Of a stretch of 64,000 nt of DNA, positions 30,330 through 39,381 are shown one piece after another. Source of the stretch: Halobacillus andaensis (GTDB taxonomy: Bacteria > Bacillota > Bacilli > Bacillales > Halobacillaceae); contig NZ_BMEL01000001.1 in NCBI RefSeq assembly GCF_014636475.1, positions 186,001-250,000 of the forward strand. Direction: 5' to 3'. The notes under the pieces are model-generated. The model saw only the letters and a program-made list of their open reading frames with translations, made no database searches and was not told where the DNA came from. The position numbers and the translations under genes were made by a program. Position 1 is the stretch's first letter, and the number at the start of each line of letters is the position of its first letter.

Positions 30330-32966
30330 GTGAAATCATTAACTTCAGCAGACGTAAGACAAATGTTTTTAGATTTTTTTAAGGAAAAAGGACATAGTGT
30401 TGAACCGAGTGCATCACTCGTCCCACATGAAGACCCGTCCTTATTATGGATTAATAGCGGGGTTGCTACATTAAAGAAATACTTTGACGGCCGAGTTATC
30501 CCAGAGAATCCGAGGATTGTAAATGCGCAAAAATCGATCCGAACGAATGATATCGAAAACGTAGGCTTTACAGCTAGACACCATACATTCTTTGAAATGT
30601 TAGGAAACTTCTCTATTGGCGATTACTTTAAAGAAGAAGCAATTGAGTGGGGATGGGAATTTCTAACGAGTGACGATTGGATTGGATTTGATGCTGAAAA
30701 GCTCTCAGTAACAGTTCATCCAGAAGACGATGAAGCCTATGCCATTTGGAGAGACAAAATTGGCGTACCAGAACAACGCATTATTCGCTTAGAAGAGAAC
30801 TTCTGGGATATAGGTGAAGGACCAAGTGGACCGAATACAGAAATCTTCTATGATCGTGGAGAGAAGTATGGGAATAACCCTCAAGATCCTGAACTTTATC
30901 CCGGAGGAGAGAATGAACGCTACCTTGAAATATGGAATTTAGTGTTCTCGCAGTTTAACCATAATCCAGATGATACGTACACGCCACTACCTAAGAAAAA
31001 CATTGATACAGGAATGGGACTCGAACGTATGGTCTGTGTAATTCAAGATACACCTACTAATTTCGAAACCGACCTATTCTTACCTATTATTAAAGCTACT
31101 GAATCTATTTCAGGACGTACGTATGAGGAAGATTTCCAGCAAGATGCAGCGTTTAAAGTAATTGCCGACCATATGCGAACCGTAAGCTTTGCTGTTAGTG
31201 ATGGAGCTCTCCCATCAAATGAAGGAAGAGGTTACGTATTACGCCGGCTGCTGCGCCGTGCCGTTCGCTTTGCTAAACAAATTGGGATTGATGAGCCGTT
31301 TATGTATAAGCTAGTACCTGAAGTAGCTGAAATCATGAATGACTTTTACCCAGAGATTAAAAAGAAACAAGATTTTATTCAAAGCGTGATTAAAACAGAA
31401 GAAGAGCGCTTCCATGAAACATTAAATGAAGGCCTGGCTATATTATCTACAATTATGAAAGAAGAAACGGAAAAAGGGAGCAATGTTTTTCCAGGGAAAG
31501 AAGTATTCCGATTATATGACACCTTCGGATTCCCTAAAGAGTTAACAGAAGAGTACGTCTCAGAAGCTGGATTTACGATTGATGAAGAGGGCTTTCAGGA
31601 AGAAATGAAGAAACAGCGTGAACGAGCAAGAAGTGCACGACAAAAGTCTGATAGTATGCAAGTTCAAGCAGGGGTCTTAGGCGATGTACAGGTGGCAAGT
31701 GAGTTCGTTGGCTATGACCGCTTGACGGCAGAAGGTCGAGTAGTCGAAATGATTCTTGACAATCAATTTAGCGATTCTGCAAGTGAGGGCGACACTGTTT
31801 ATTTCTTCTTAGATTACACGCCTTTCTATGCAGAAAGTGGAGGTCAAATTGCAGATAAGGGTATTGTACAAAGCGAACAGGCTGTATTAGAAGTAACAAA
31901 CGTCCAAACTGCACCGAACGGACAACATATGCATGAAGCGTATGTAAAAGAAGGAACGGTGCATAAAGGAGACGACGTTAAAGCTTCTGTGTATCGAGAA
32001 ACGCGCTCTTATATTGTTAAAAACCATACGGCCACTCATTTGCTGCATCAAGCACTAAAGGATGTTCTAGGAGAGCATGTCAATCAAGCAGGGTCTTTAG
32101 TATCACCTGATCGTCTTCGTTTTGACTTCTCCCATTTTAGCTCTCTTAGTGAAGAAGAGTTAAACCAAATTGAAAAAATTGTAAACGAGAAAATTTGGGA
32201 TTCGCTGCAGGTAGGTATTGAACATAGCAGTATTGAAGAAGCAAAAGAAAAAGGAGCAATGGCTCTTTTCGGAGAGAAATACGGATCACAAGTACGAGTA
32301 GTTCAAGTTGGAGATTATAGTTTAGAACTTTGTGGGGGTTGTCACGTTTCGAATACAGCTGAAATAGGAGTATTCAAGCTAGTAAGTGAAGCAGGTATCG
32401 GAGCTGGCACAAGAAGAATTGAAGCGGTGACCGGTAAAGGTGCATATGAGTATATGAGTCAAAAAGAATCGGTTCTGAAGGAAGCTGGTTCATTACTTAA
32501 AACTAGACCTGAACAAGTACCGGAAAGAGTTCAAGCACTTTATCAAGAAATGAAAGAACTTCAGCGCGAAAATGATTCCCTGTCTTCAAAACTTTCCAAT
32601 ATGGAAGCGTCATCGATTCTAAACGATGTAGAAGAAGTAAATGGAGTAAATGTACTTGCGAAACAAGTCGATGTAAAAGATATGAATTCATTACGAACAA
32701 TGATGGATGACTTAAAGCAACAAGTCAATTCAGGAATTCTTTTGTTAGCTGCAACCAATGGTGAGAAAGTTCAACTTATCGCGGGGGTATCAAAAGACTT
32801 AATTGACAAAGGCTATCATGCAGGGAACCTAATTAAACAAGCTGCTTCGATTTGCGGAGGTGGTGGTGGAGGCCGTCCAGATATGGCACAAGCTGGAGGA
32901 AAAGATTCCTCTAAAATCACAGAAGCCCTAGAATACGCTAAAGAATATGTTAAGCAAAATGCCTAG
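30330..32966 (+). CDS. alaS: Alanyl-tRNA synthetase
   Basis: AlaS charges tRNA-Ala and hydrolyses mischarged products. The start is GTG at 30330 (AAGGAGG eight bases upstream), giving 878 residues, the same as B. subtilis; an ATG at 30312 sits before the binding site. Visible parts: class II core ([19 protein letters not shown] and [18 protein letters not shown]), editing-domain zinc ligands HTATHLLH near residue 564 and CGGCH near 668, and the C-Ala segment with [15 protein letters not shown]. It is controlled by the alanine T-box. Confidence 0.97.
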   Translation: MKSLTSADVRQMFLDFFKEKGHSVEPSASLVPHEDPSLLWINSGVATLKKYFDGRVIPENPRIVNAQKSIRTNDIENVGFTARHHTFFEMLGNFSIGDYFKEEAIEWGWEFLTSDDWIGFDAEKLSVTVHPEDDEAYAIWRDKIGVPEQRIIRLEENFWDIGEGPSGPNTEIFYDRGEKYGNNPQDPELYPGGENERYLEIWNLVFSQFNHNPDDTYTPLPKKNIDTGMGLERMVCVIQDTPTNFETDLFLPIIKATESISGRTYEEDFQQDAAFKVIADHMRTVSFAVSDGALPSNEGRGYVLRRLLRRAVRFAKQIGIDEPFMYKLVPEVAEIMNDFYPEIKKKQDFIQSVIKTEEERFHETLNEGLAILSTIMKEETEKGSNVFPGKEVFRLYDTFGFPKELTEEYVSEAGFTIDEEGFQEEMKKQRERARSARQKSDSMQVQAGVLGDVQVASEFVGYDRLTAEGRVVEMILDNQFSDSASEGDTVYFFLDYTPFYAESGGQIADKGIVQSEQAVLEVTNVQTAPNGQHMHEAYVKEGTVHKGDDVKASVYRETRSYIVKNHTATHLLHQALKDVLGEHVNQAGSLVSPDRLRFDFSHFSSLSEEELNQIEKIVNEKIWDSLQVGIEHSSIEEAKEKGAMALFGEKYGSQVRVVQVGDYSLELCGGCHVSNTAEIGVFKLVSEAGIGAGTRRIEAVTGKGAYEYMSQKESVLKEAGSLLKTRPEQVPERVQALYQEMKELQRENDSLSSKLSNMEASSILNDVEEVNGVNVLAKQVDVKDMNSLRTMMDDLKQQVNSGILLLAATNGEKVQLIAGVSKDLIDKGYHAGNLIKQAASICGGGGGGRPDMAQAGGKDSSKITEALEYAKEYVKQNA

Positions 32967-33032
32967 TTTTTACAAAAGGTAGAAACTAAGTATATAATAG
33001 AACAAAGACTAATTCGGGCGAGGTGACAAATG

Positions 33033-33302
33033 ATGAGTTCAATGGACAAAACGATGCGCTTTAATTTCTCAGAAGAACCATTTGACGAAGATGTAAGAAC
33101 CTTGTTACTTTCTGTTCACAATTCACTGCAGGAAAAAGGTTACAATCCGATCAATCAAATCGTAGGATATTTGCTTTCCGGAGATCCGGCTTATATTCCA
33201 CGTCATAACGATGCGAGGAACCTAATCCGTAAAATGGAAAGAGACGAACTAATCGAAGAGTTAGTTAAATTTTATTTAGAACATAATAAAGAGGATAGTT
33301 AA
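33033..33302 (+). CDS. ireB: IreB family regulatory phosphoprotein
   Basis: This 89-residue protein closely matches YrzL/IreB (DUF965), with [20 protein letters not shown] and [20 protein letters not shown]. In Enterococcus IreB is phosphorylated by the Ser/Thr kinase IreK and affects cephalosporin resistance. Two adjacent ATG codons are possible; 33033 gives better spacing from AGGTGA and matches the B. subtilis N-terminus (MSSFDKT). It overlaps ruvX by one base in the conserved alaS-ireB-ruvX-yrzB order. Confidence 0.92.
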   Translation: MSSMDKTMRFNFSEEPFDEDVRTLLLSVHNSLQEKGYNPINQIVGYLLSGDPAYIPRHNDARNLIRKMERDELIEELVKFYLEHNKEDS

Positions 33303-33718
33303 TGAAGAAACTAGGACTGGACGTGGGGGAAAAAACGATTGGTCTTGCCATCTCTGATGCATTAGGCTGGACAGCCCAAGGGTTAACTACGCTAAAATGG
33401 GATGAGAACAATTATACGACAGCAAAAGAGCCTCTACGCAAGATTATCGATGAGAATGAAATTAGCGAAGCAGTCGTAGGGTTACCAAGAAACATGAACG
33501 GAACGATTGGCCCTAGAGGTGAGGCAAGTCAAAGGTTTGGAAAATGGCTTGAAAAGGAATTTAAGGTTAGTGTGCAATATTGGGACGAACGTCTCACCAC
33601 TATGGCTGCAGAGCGAGTATTGCTGGATGCTGATGTAAGCAGGCAAAAGCGAAAGAAAGTCATTGATAAGATGGCTGCAGTCATCATATTGCAAAGTTAT
33701 TTGGATGCAAAACAATAA
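33302..33718 (+). CDS. ruvX: Holliday junction resolvase-like RuvX (YqgF family)
   Basis: The 138-residue protein has the RNase H-like YqgF fold: GLDVGEKTIGLAISD at the start (catalytic Asp 7), VGLPRNMNGTIGP in the middle, and DERLTT near residue 98. In bacteria YqgF is linked to 5' processing of pre-16S rRNA as well as Holliday junction cleavage. It starts at the ireB stop (TAATG) and is probably translationally coupled. The B. subtilis name is yrrK. Confidence 0.93.
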   Translation: MKKLGLDVGEKTIGLAISDALGWTAQGLTTLKWDENNYTTAKEPLRKIIDENEISEAVVGLPRNMNGTIGPRGEASQRFGKWLEKEFKVSVQYWDERLTTMAAERVLLDADVSRQKRKKVIDKMAAVIILQSYLDAKQ

Positions 33719-33731
33719 AGGAGGCCACAGC

Positions 33732-34016
33732 ATGGCATTAGAAAAAGAAGAGCGAATTATCATCCCGGATGAAAACGGAGAAGAACATTTATTTGAAGTT
33801 TTATTCACTTTTGACGTGGAACAAACAGAACAGTCTTATATTGCGGTCGTTCCGGCTGAACAAAAAGAAGGCGATGAAGTTGAAGTTTTCGCTTTTAGGT
33901 ATGAAGAAAAAGGAAACGAAGAAGACGACTTAGCGCTTTACCAGATTGAATCAGATGAAGAGTGGGAAATGGTGGAAGAAATGTTGAACACTCTAACTGA
34001 AGAGGATCTAACGTAA
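33732..34016 (+). CDS. yrzB: DUF1292 protein (YrzB)
   Basis: This 94-residue, very acidic protein has RIIIPDENGEEHLFEVLFTFDV and ends in ALYQIESDEEWEMVEEML, the conserved DUF1292 pattern. The function is unknown. The start at 33732 follows AAAGGAGG. It ends the alaS-ireB-ruvX-yrzB unit, followed by a strong terminator. Confidence 0.9.
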   Translation: MALEKEERIIIPDENGEEHLFEVLFTFDVEQTEQSYIAVVPAEQKEGDEVEVFAFRYEEKGNEEDDLALYQIESDEEWEMVEEMLNTLTEEDLT

Positions 34017-34021
34017 AATAT

Positions 34022-34059
34022 AAAAAAGACTTGCAGTGAAATTACTGCAAGTCTTTTTT
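34022..34059 (+). terminator. Intrinsic terminator after yrzB
   Basis: A 16-pair stem AAAAAAGACTTGCAGT (34022-34037) / ACTGCAAGTCTTTTTT (34044-34059) ends in six T residues. Confidence 0.92.
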
Positions 34060-34180
34060 AATCGAGATTTTTTATAGTGGAGACGCTCTCAATTACAACG
34101 AAAACGTGAAATATGTCTAAATTCATAGAAAAAAGCTCATAATTTGTAGTATAATGAACCGGGCGGAAGGAGGAGCTTGG

Positions 34181-35335
34181 GTGTCAGATTTTAAAAAAAG
34201 CTACAAAGAACGATTAAAGAACCGAAGCGAAGAAGCGAGTAAAGTTCGAAAAATAGTCGCTATCGTTTTGGCGGTATTAGCTGTTTTACTTATCATCGCT
34301 CTAATTTCAGGCTATTTATATATTAAGTCATCATTACAGCCTGTGGATCCTGACGATGAATCGCAAATCAACGTAGAAGTCCCTATTGGATCATCTACCT
34401 CTCAAATAGCGAGCATTTTGAAAGAAAATGATGTTATAAAAAACGAGTTGATCTTTAGGTTTTACACGAAGTTTAAGAATGAAACTGGTTTTCAAGCAGG
34501 CGACTACAGTTTTACAGCGTCAATGACATTAGATGAAATTATCGAGTCTTTAAAGACAGGGAAAATTGTAAAAGAACCAGCTGTAAGAGTTACCATTCCT
34601 GAAGGACGCAATTTAGAACAAATAGCTGAAATATATGCAGAGGAATTCGACTTTACAGAAGAAGAATTTTTAGAACAAGCAAATGATGAAGAGTACATTA
34701 ATCAATTAATGGAAGATTATCCTACTTTATTGAGTGACGAAGTACTTAACGAGGATATACGTTACCCTCTCGAAGGATATTTATTTGCAACGACCTATGA
34801 TTATTTTGTGGAAGATCCCACAATTGAACAAATTATTGAAGAAATGGTTTCAAGAACAGAAGCGACTGTACTTGAGAGAAGTGAAGAAATTGAAGAAAGC
34901 GATTTGACGATCCATGAGATATTAACGATGGCTTCCTTAGTAGAAAACGAAGCCCCTAATGAAGATAGTCGAAAAGATATTGCGGGAGTTTTCTATAATC
35001 GACTGGATGAGGATATGATGCTGCAAACGGATCCCACCGTCCTTTACGCACTTGGAGAACATAAAGACCGGGTATTGTTTGAAGATCTAGAAGTTGATTC
35101 ACCTTACAATACTTATCAGAATAAGGGTCTTCCGGTGGGTCCAATCTCGAGTTTTAATGTAAACTCTCTAGAGGCAACATTTAACCCTTCAGATAACGAA
35201 TATCTCTACTTCTTAGCAAATAGTGAAGGTGAGATCTTCTACGCTGAAGACTTTGAGGAGCACAAAGAACTTAGGGAAGAACACATTGATAATGATGAGG
35301 GAGAAACACCTTTACCTGACGATACACCTGAATAA
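34181..35335 (+). CDS. mltG: Endolytic murein transglycosylase MltG
   Basis: MltG cleaves nascent glycan strands in the outer face of the membrane and sets their length. The 384-residue protein has a short cytoplasmic tail, one membrane helix (about residues 24-46) and a YceG/MltG domain. The catalytic Glu is E255 in ASLVENEA, with LQTDPTVLYALG and LPVGPISSFNVNSLEA behind it. The start is GTG at 34181, six bases after AAGGAGGA; an ATG at 34154 precedes that site. A TATAAT lies at 34150-34155, but its -35 is poor. The B. subtilis equivalent is yrrL. Confidence 0.93.
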   Translation: MSDFKKSYKERLKNRSEEASKVRKIVAIVLAVLAVLLIIALISGYLYIKSSLQPVDPDDESQINVEVPIGSSTSQIASILKENDVIKNELIFRFYTKFKNETGFQAGDYSFTASMTLDEIIESLKTGKIVKEPAVRVTIPEGRNLEQIAEIYAEEFDFTEEEFLEQANDEEYINQLMEDYPTLLSDEVLNEDIRYPLEGYLFATTYDYFVEDPTIEQIIEEMVSRTEATVLERSEEIEESDLTIHEILTMASLVENEAPNEDSRKDIAGVFYNRLDEDMMLQTDPTVLYALGEHKDRVLFEDLEVDSPYNTYQNKGLPVGPISSFNVNSLEATFNPSDNEYLYFLANSEGEIFYAEDFEEHKELREEHIDNDEGETPLPDDTPE

Positions 35336-35340
35336 TTTTT

Positions 35341-35378
35341 AAGGAATGCGAACTAGATCTCGCATTCCTTCTTTTTTT
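35341..35378 (+). terminator. Intrinsic terminator after mltG
   Basis: AAGGAATGCGA (35341-35351) pairs with TCGCATTCCTT (35360-35370), followed by C and seven T residues. Confidence 0.92.
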
Positions 35379-35435
35379 TATGTTAAAATAATAGGGTTGT
35401 AATGCGATGTTGATGAGAGAAAGGAGACAGTGTTT

Positions 35436-36065
35436 GTGAAAAATGAAGCTTATTTACATTCTTTACTGCCCCCTGTTTCTAAAGAGATAAAAGAATTAGA
35501 AAATTACGCCAGACAACATAAAGTACCGATTATGGAGCCTCTTGGAATTGATTTTCTAATGCAGCTTATACGAATTCATAAACCAGATAGAATCCTTGAA
35601 ATTGGTACAGCGATTGGATATTCTGCATTAAGAATGCTAGAAGCTTATCCGATCGCTGAGATTGTAACCATTGAACGGGATTTTGTCCGTTATGAAGAGG
35701 CTAAAAAGCATTTTAAATCTTTTGGCAAGGAAGATCGGATTCAATTGATTCATGGAGATGCTCTAGCTGTACAAGATGAAGTGGCTGAGTCTGGGTGGTT
35801 TGATCTAATATTTATAGATGCGGCAAAAGGTAAATATGAAGAATTTTTTAATTTATATGCTCCCCTTTTAAAAGACAACGGCATAATAGTGTCTGATAAC
35901 GTGTTGTTTAAAGGTGCTGTAGCTAACTCTGAGCAAGCACCTGAGCGTCTGCAAAAGATAGCTTCTAAAGTACGTACCTTTAATCAATTACTAAAAGATA
36001 ATAAGAACTATCATACGTCTATTGTTCCTATTGGTGATGGAGTAGCAATAACAGTAAAAGCATAA
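35436..36065 (+). CDS. trmR: tRNA 5-hydroxyuridine methyltransferase TrmR (O-methyltransferase family)
   Basis: The 209-residue SAM-dependent methyltransferase resembles catechol O-methyltransferases: [16 protein letters not shown] (SAM motif I) near residue 50 and [17 protein letters not shown] near 125, where the Asp binds metal. The B. subtilis orthologue YrrM/TrmR forms 5-methoxyuridine at tRNA position 34. The start is GTG at 35436 (nine bases from AAGGAG); GTG 35430 is too close. The trhP1-trhP2 peptidase-like genes that follow trmR in B. subtilis are absent, and udk comes directly after. Confidence 0.87.
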   Translation: MKNEAYLHSLLPPVSKEIKELENYARQHKVPIMEPLGIDFLMQLIRIHKPDRILEIGTAIGYSALRMLEAYPIAEIVTIERDFVRYEEAKKHFKSFGKEDRIQLIHGDALAVQDEVAESGWFDLIFIDAAKGKYEEFFNLYAPLLKDNGIIVSDNVLFKGAVANSEQAPERLQKIASKVRTFNQLLKDNKNYHTSIVPIGDGVAITVKA

Positions 36066-36096
36066 ATACAGATATGGTGAAAGGAGAACCATAAAC

Positions 36097-36741
36097 ATGA
36101 AAGATAAACCTGTTGTAATTGGAGTAGCTGGGGGAACAGGATCAGGTAAAACAAGTGTAACCCGCTCAATTATACAAAGATTTACAGATAAGACGATTTT
36201 AATGTTGGAACAAGATTATTATTATAAAGATCAAAGTCATCTTCCTTTAGAGGAAAGGTTAAAAACAAATTATGACCATCCTCTGGCCTTTGATAATGAT
36301 TTATTAATTGATCATTTAAAGCACCTTCTTAATGAGCAACCAGTAGAGAAGCCTGTATATGACTATAAGATCCATACACGTTCAAACGAAACGATAGTCG
36401 TGGAACCAAAAGAAGTAATTATTGTCGAAGGAATCCTTGTTCTAGAGGATGAACGCTTACGGGACCTTATGGATATTAAAGTATTCGTTGATACCGATGC
36501 CGACGTTAGAATTATTAGACGCATGATGAGGGATATTAATGAGCGAGGAAGGACATTAGATTCGGTTATTGATCAATATATAAATGTAGTGCGTCCTATG
36601 CACTTGCAATTTGTTGAGCCAACAAAACGTTATTCTGATATCATTATTCCTGAAGGTGGACAGAATCATGTAGCTATTGATTTAATGGCCACAAAGATTC
36701 AAACAGTGCTCCACGAAAAAGGTCAGAAGTTAAGCAAATAA
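36097..36741 (+). CDS. udk: Uridine kinase
   Basis: Udk phosphorylates uridine and cytidine in pyrimidine salvage. The 214-residue protein has the P-loop [12 protein letters not shown] (K18) at the N-terminus, [21 protein letters not shown] and the lid-region arginines in [15 protein letters not shown]. The start at 36097 follows AAAGGAGAA. Length and order before greA match B. subtilis. Confidence 0.96.
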   Translation: MKDKPVVIGVAGGTGSGKTSVTRSIIQRFTDKTILMLEQDYYYKDQSHLPLEERLKTNYDHPLAFDNDLLIDHLKHLLNEQPVEKPVYDYKIHTRSNETIVVEPKEVIIVEGILVLEDERLRDLMDIKVFVDTDADVRIIRRMMRDINERGRTLDSVIDQYINVVRPMHLQFVEPTKRYSDIIIPEGGQNHVAIDLMATKIQTVLHEKGQKLSK

Positions 36742-36989
36742 AATAGTTGAAAAGTTTTAAAAAATCTGGCATAGTTTTTGATAGAAGTTCTAGATACCCT
36801 GACTCATGTATACATTATATTAATTCCAATCCACCGTCAGCGTGTAATTTTATTAGGTATAAGTGTACAAGCAGTTATGAACATAAGGGTACGACTACTC
36901 ATCAAAGTCCAAATTGGAGTAACTAATTCAGAGGGCACAAACCCTGAATACAATCAATTAACATTGTCGGATAGAAGGAGCGTGTTGGT
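36742..36989 (+). other. Gap of 248 bases upstream of greA
   Basis: The sequence is AT-rich with no recognised RNA family. A weak hairpin with one bulge, TTCAGAGGG (36930-36938) / CCCTGAA (36945-36951), is the only structure I can name. A 79-codon frame crosses the gap but has no ribosome binding site and runs into greA in another frame. I see no convincing promoter. Confidence 0.4.
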
Positions 36990-37472
36990 ATGGCCCAAGA
37001 AAAAAGCTTTTACATGACAGAAGAAGGCAAAGTAAAATTAGAAGAAGAACTAGAATATTTGAAAAATGAAAAAAGAAAAGAAGTTGTAGAGCGTATTAAA
37101 ATTGCACGTGGATTTGGAGATCTCTCCGAAAACTCAGAATACGATGCTGCCAAAGATGAACAAGCTTTTGTGGAATCTCGTATTCAATCTGTTGAGAATA
37201 TGATTCGCAATGCTGTTATTATTGAGAGTGATAATGATAACCCTGATCGTGTTTCCATGGGTAAATCCGTTACATTTCAAGAACTTCCTGATGGAGATGA
37301 AGAAACCTACACCATTGTAGGTAGTGCAGAAGCGGATCCGTTTGAAGGGAAAATTTCAAACGATTCTCCAATGGCCCAAAGCCTGATAGGTCATGAAGTA
37401 GGAGATAAAGTGACAGTGGCTACTCCAGGTGGAGAAATTAACGTAAAAATTATTACAGTTACTGTACAGTAA
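36990..37472 (+). CDS. greA: Transcription elongation factor GreA
   Basis: GreA rescues backtracked RNA polymerase by stimulating transcript cleavage. The 160-residue protein has an N-terminal coiled-coil hairpin ([18 protein letters not shown], with the tip [18 protein letters not shown] that carries the catalytic acidic residues) and a C-terminal FKBP-like domain. The start at 36990 follows AAGGAG. A terminator comes directly after the stop. Confidence 0.97.
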   Translation: MAQEKSFYMTEEGKVKLEEELEYLKNEKRKEVVERIKIARGFGDLSENSEYDAAKDEQAFVESRIQSVENMIRNAVIIESDNDNPDRVSMGKSVTFQELPDGDEETYTIVGSAEADPFEGKISNDSPMAQSLIGHEVGDKVTVATPGGEINVKIITVTVQ

Positions 37473-37473
37473 G

Positions 37474-37499
37474 GACAGGGGGTGAGCCCCTGTCTTTTC
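37474..37499 (+). terminator. Intrinsic terminator after greA
   Basis: GACAGGGG (37474-37481) pairs with CCCCTGTC (37487-37494), followed by TTTT. Confidence 0.88.
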
Positions 37500-37528
37500 T
37501 ATTTGATTATAAATTAAACCGTCTAAGG

Positions 37529-37557
37529 TTGGATGTACGCTACGAATGAACTATAAT
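37529..37557 (+). promoter_or_regulatory. Candidate promoter of yrrS
   Basis: TTGGAT (37529-37534) and a perfect TATAAT (37552-37557) are separated by 17 bases, 25 bases before the yrrS start. Confidence 0.5.
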
Positions 37558-37582
37558 GAATTTTATAGAGGAGGTTTAAGAA

Positions 37583-38314
37583 ATGAAAAAAAATGATACG
37601 CCATCTTCAAGATCTGGCCGATTTGAAAAAAGAAATAAAACAAAAAAACTTACGCTTATATTAACTGCCGCTGCAGTAATATTGCTTATGGTATATATAG
37701 GTCTGTTTACTTTTACTGGAGGGAGCGGACCGCAGTCTGAAGATACGGCTACTCAATCAGCAAATGAAGAACAAAATGAAGAAGAAAGTTCTGAGGAGTC
37801 AGAACAAAATGAAGAAGATGCCCAAGAATTAGAAGTGAAAGAAAAAGAAAAGGAAGAAAAAGAAGAAAAAGAAGAAAAGGAAGATAAGGAAAAAGAAGAT
37901 AAAGAAAAGGAAGATGAAGAAGAAGAAAAATCAAACGACGACGAAGAATCTTCTGAGGAAGAAGATGACAGTCGTCAAGTAGAAGAAAGCTCTGAGGAGA
38001 ACGTGGACCGCGTAATTACACAGGATTGGGAACCTGTGGGCACTGAACAAGATACGTCAGGAGAGCACACGCCTACCTTTCAACAAGGTTCTCAAGATTG
38101 GAATGAAATTATAGAGGCCGCAAGTGTAGCAACAGGTGTGGATTCTGCAAACATGATTGAGTGGCGAGTAGAGAATGCCGGCAACGGACGAGTCAATGCA
38201 GTCATTTCTGAAAAATCACAGGATCCTGTTTACCGAGTGTTAATTGAGTGGGTAGATGGCGAAGGTTATCGACCTGTTCAAGTTGAAGAATTAAATAATA
38301 ACCCTTATAACTAG
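37583..38314 (+). CDS. yrrS: YrrS family (DUF1510) membrane-anchored protein
   Basis: The 243-residue protein has a basic cytoplasmic N-terminus, one membrane helix (about residues 25-47), a long Glu/Lys linker (about residues 65-150) and a conserved C-terminal DUF1510 domain (QDWNEIIEAASVATGV, RVLIEWVDGEGYRPVQ). In B. subtilis yrrS is co-transcribed with pbpI, a forespore penicillin-binding protein, but no pbpI is present here. The linker is encoded by a nearly pure purine tract. The start at 37583 follows GAGGAGG. The extracytoplasmic role is unknown. Confidence 0.85.
   Translation: MKKNDTPSSRSGRFEKRNKTKKLTLILTAAAVILLMVYIGLFTFTGGSGPQSEDTATQSANEEQNEEESSEESEQNEEDAQELEVKEKEKEEKEEKEEKEDKEKEDKEKEDEEEEKSNDDEESSEEEDDSRQVEESSEENVDRVITQDWEPVGTEQDTSGEHTPTFQQGSQDWNEIIEAASVATGVDSANMIEWRVENAGNGRVNAVISEKSQDPVYRVLIEWVDGEGYRPVQVEELNNNPYN
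37837..37935 (+). repeat. Purine-only, Lys/Glu-coding tandem repeat tract in yrrS
   Basis: The coding strand is uninterrupted purine from 37837 to 37884 and almost purine-only to 37930, with GAAGAAAAA and AAGGAAGAT units repeated. It encodes KEEKEEKEEKEDKEKED-type repeats. Such tracts vary in length by slippage and can form triplex DNA. Confidence 0.75.
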
Positions 38315-38344
38315 GGGGCTAGATGTGGAAGGGGAAGACGGTTA

Positions 38345-39037
38345 ATGGCTATCGGAATAATTGGGGCAATGGATGAAGAAATCGAGTTACTGAAAAGTAA
38401 AATGAAAGTAAGAGAAGTACACCACGCAGCTGATAGTATCTTCATAGAAGGTGAACTGCATAATCACTCTGTTGTTTTATTAAAATCGGGAATTGGGAAA
38501 GTGAATGCTGCAATCGCAACGACTATATTACATGAAAGGTTTTCGATCGATCGTGTCATTAACACTGGTTCTGCAGGTGGATTCGCTAAAGATTTAGAAG
38601 TAGGGGATGTTGTGATCTCTTCTTTAGTCACGCATCATGATGTAGACGTGACGGCCTTTCAATATGAATATGGTCAAGTCCCTGGTCTGCCAGCTATGTA
38701 TCCTGCTAGCGAGGAATTAATTGAGTTAGCGATGAAGGCAGTAAAAACAACAGATGCAAATGCTAAGAAAGGCATCATTGCAACAGGGGACTCGTTCATG
38801 CAAGAAGAGAGCCGAGTGAACTTTGTGCGTGGAAAATTTCCAGAAATGATTGCAGCTGAAATGGAAGCCGCAGCGATTGCTCAAGTTTGTTTTAAATATG
38901 AAACACCGTTTGTTGTGATTCGCGCGCTCTCTGATATAGCTGGGAAGGAATCATCCATTTCGTTTGATCAGTTCTTGCCTAAAGCAGCAAATAATGCAGC
39001 GACTATGATTCTAAGTATGCTAGATCAAATAGAGTAG
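38345..39037 (+). CDS. mtnN: 5'-methylthioadenosine/S-adenosylhomocysteine nucleosidase
   Basis: MtnN cleaves adenine from methylthioadenosine and S-adenosylhomocysteine, feeding methionine recycling. The 230-residue protein has GIIGAMDEEIELL at the N-terminus (E12 in the active site), NTGSAGGFAKDLEVGDVVIS, and the C-terminal catalytic Asp in IRALSDIAGKES. In B. subtilis it is embedded in yrrT-mtnN-mccA-mccB-yrhC; here only mtnN and yrhC remain together. Confidence 0.96.
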   Translation: MAIGIIGAMDEEIELLKSKMKVREVHHAADSIFIEGELHNHSVVLLKSGIGKVNAAIATTILHERFSIDRVINTGSAGGFAKDLEVGDVVISSLVTHHDVDVTAFQYEYGQVPGLPAMYPASEELIELAMKAVKTTDANAKKGIIATGDSFMQEESRVNFVRGKFPEMIAAEMEAAAIAQVCFKYETPFVVIRALSDIAGKESSISFDQFLPKAANNAATMILSMLDQIE

Positions 39038-39057
39038 TAGAAATTACCATCAAGTTT

Positions 39058-39098
39058 CACCTCCTTGTTATGTTACAATCAGTAACGTACAGGAGGTG
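39058..39098 (+). promoter_or_regulatory. Hairpin sequestering the yrhC ribosome binding site
   Basis: CACCTCCT (39058-39065) is exactly complementary to the yrhC ribosome binding site AGGAGGTG (39091-39098). An inner stem GTTAC/GTAAC closes a five-base loop, and a few pairs with two bulges connect the stems. No T run follows, so this would act on translation rather than termination. Confidence 0.55.
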
Positions 39099-39103
39099 GG
39101 TTG

Positions 39104-39331
39104 ATGGATTCTAACAAGCAATTAGAAAAGAAGTTAGCAGACTATCGACGCTTTACGTTGACTCTCCTTATTCTAAGTGGATACATGTATATTGGAGTCA
39201 TCATTAGCTTATATGAATACAAGACCGACGCTTATTATTATCTATTTGCAGTTATAGCTGTCTTATTGATGACTGCTTTCATTTTTATAAAAAAGATAAA
39301 TCACTGGCAACAAAAGCTAAGAGAAGAATAA
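39104..39331 (+). CDS. yrhC: YrhC family small membrane protein
   Basis: This 75-residue protein has a charged N-terminus (KKLADYRRFTLTLLILSGYMYIG) and two membrane helices (about residues 14-35 and 43-63). Sequence pattern and position after mtnN match the YrhC family, of unknown function and encoded at the end of the cysteine-recycling operon in B. subtilis. The ATG at 39104 lies five bases after AGGAGGTG; a TTG at 39101 is too close. Its binding site is in a hairpin. Confidence 0.78.
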   Translation: MDSNKQLEKKLADYRRFTLTLLILSGYMYIGVIISLYEYKTDAYYYLFAVIAVLLMTAFIFIKKINHWQQKLREE

Positions 39332-39333
39332 CT

Positions 39334-39365
39334 AAAGCCACTGCAAAAATCGCAGTGGCTTTTAT
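39334..39365 (+). terminator. Intrinsic terminator after yrhC
   Basis: AAAGCCACTGC (39334-39344) pairs with GCAGTGGCTTT (39352-39362), followed by T residues. It may also slow polymerase coming from sigK on the other strand. Confidence 0.85.
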
Positions 39366-39381
39366 TTATTTGTATGAAATT

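Noticed and set aside
36778-37017. A 79-codon frame crossing the udk-greA gap
   Set aside because: It has no ribosome binding site, no recognisable domain, and overlaps the start of greA in another frame.
37749-37934. Leu/Phe-rich minus-strand frame opposite the yrrS repeat
   Set aside because: It is the mirror of the purine tract (TTC/CTT runs), with no start signal.
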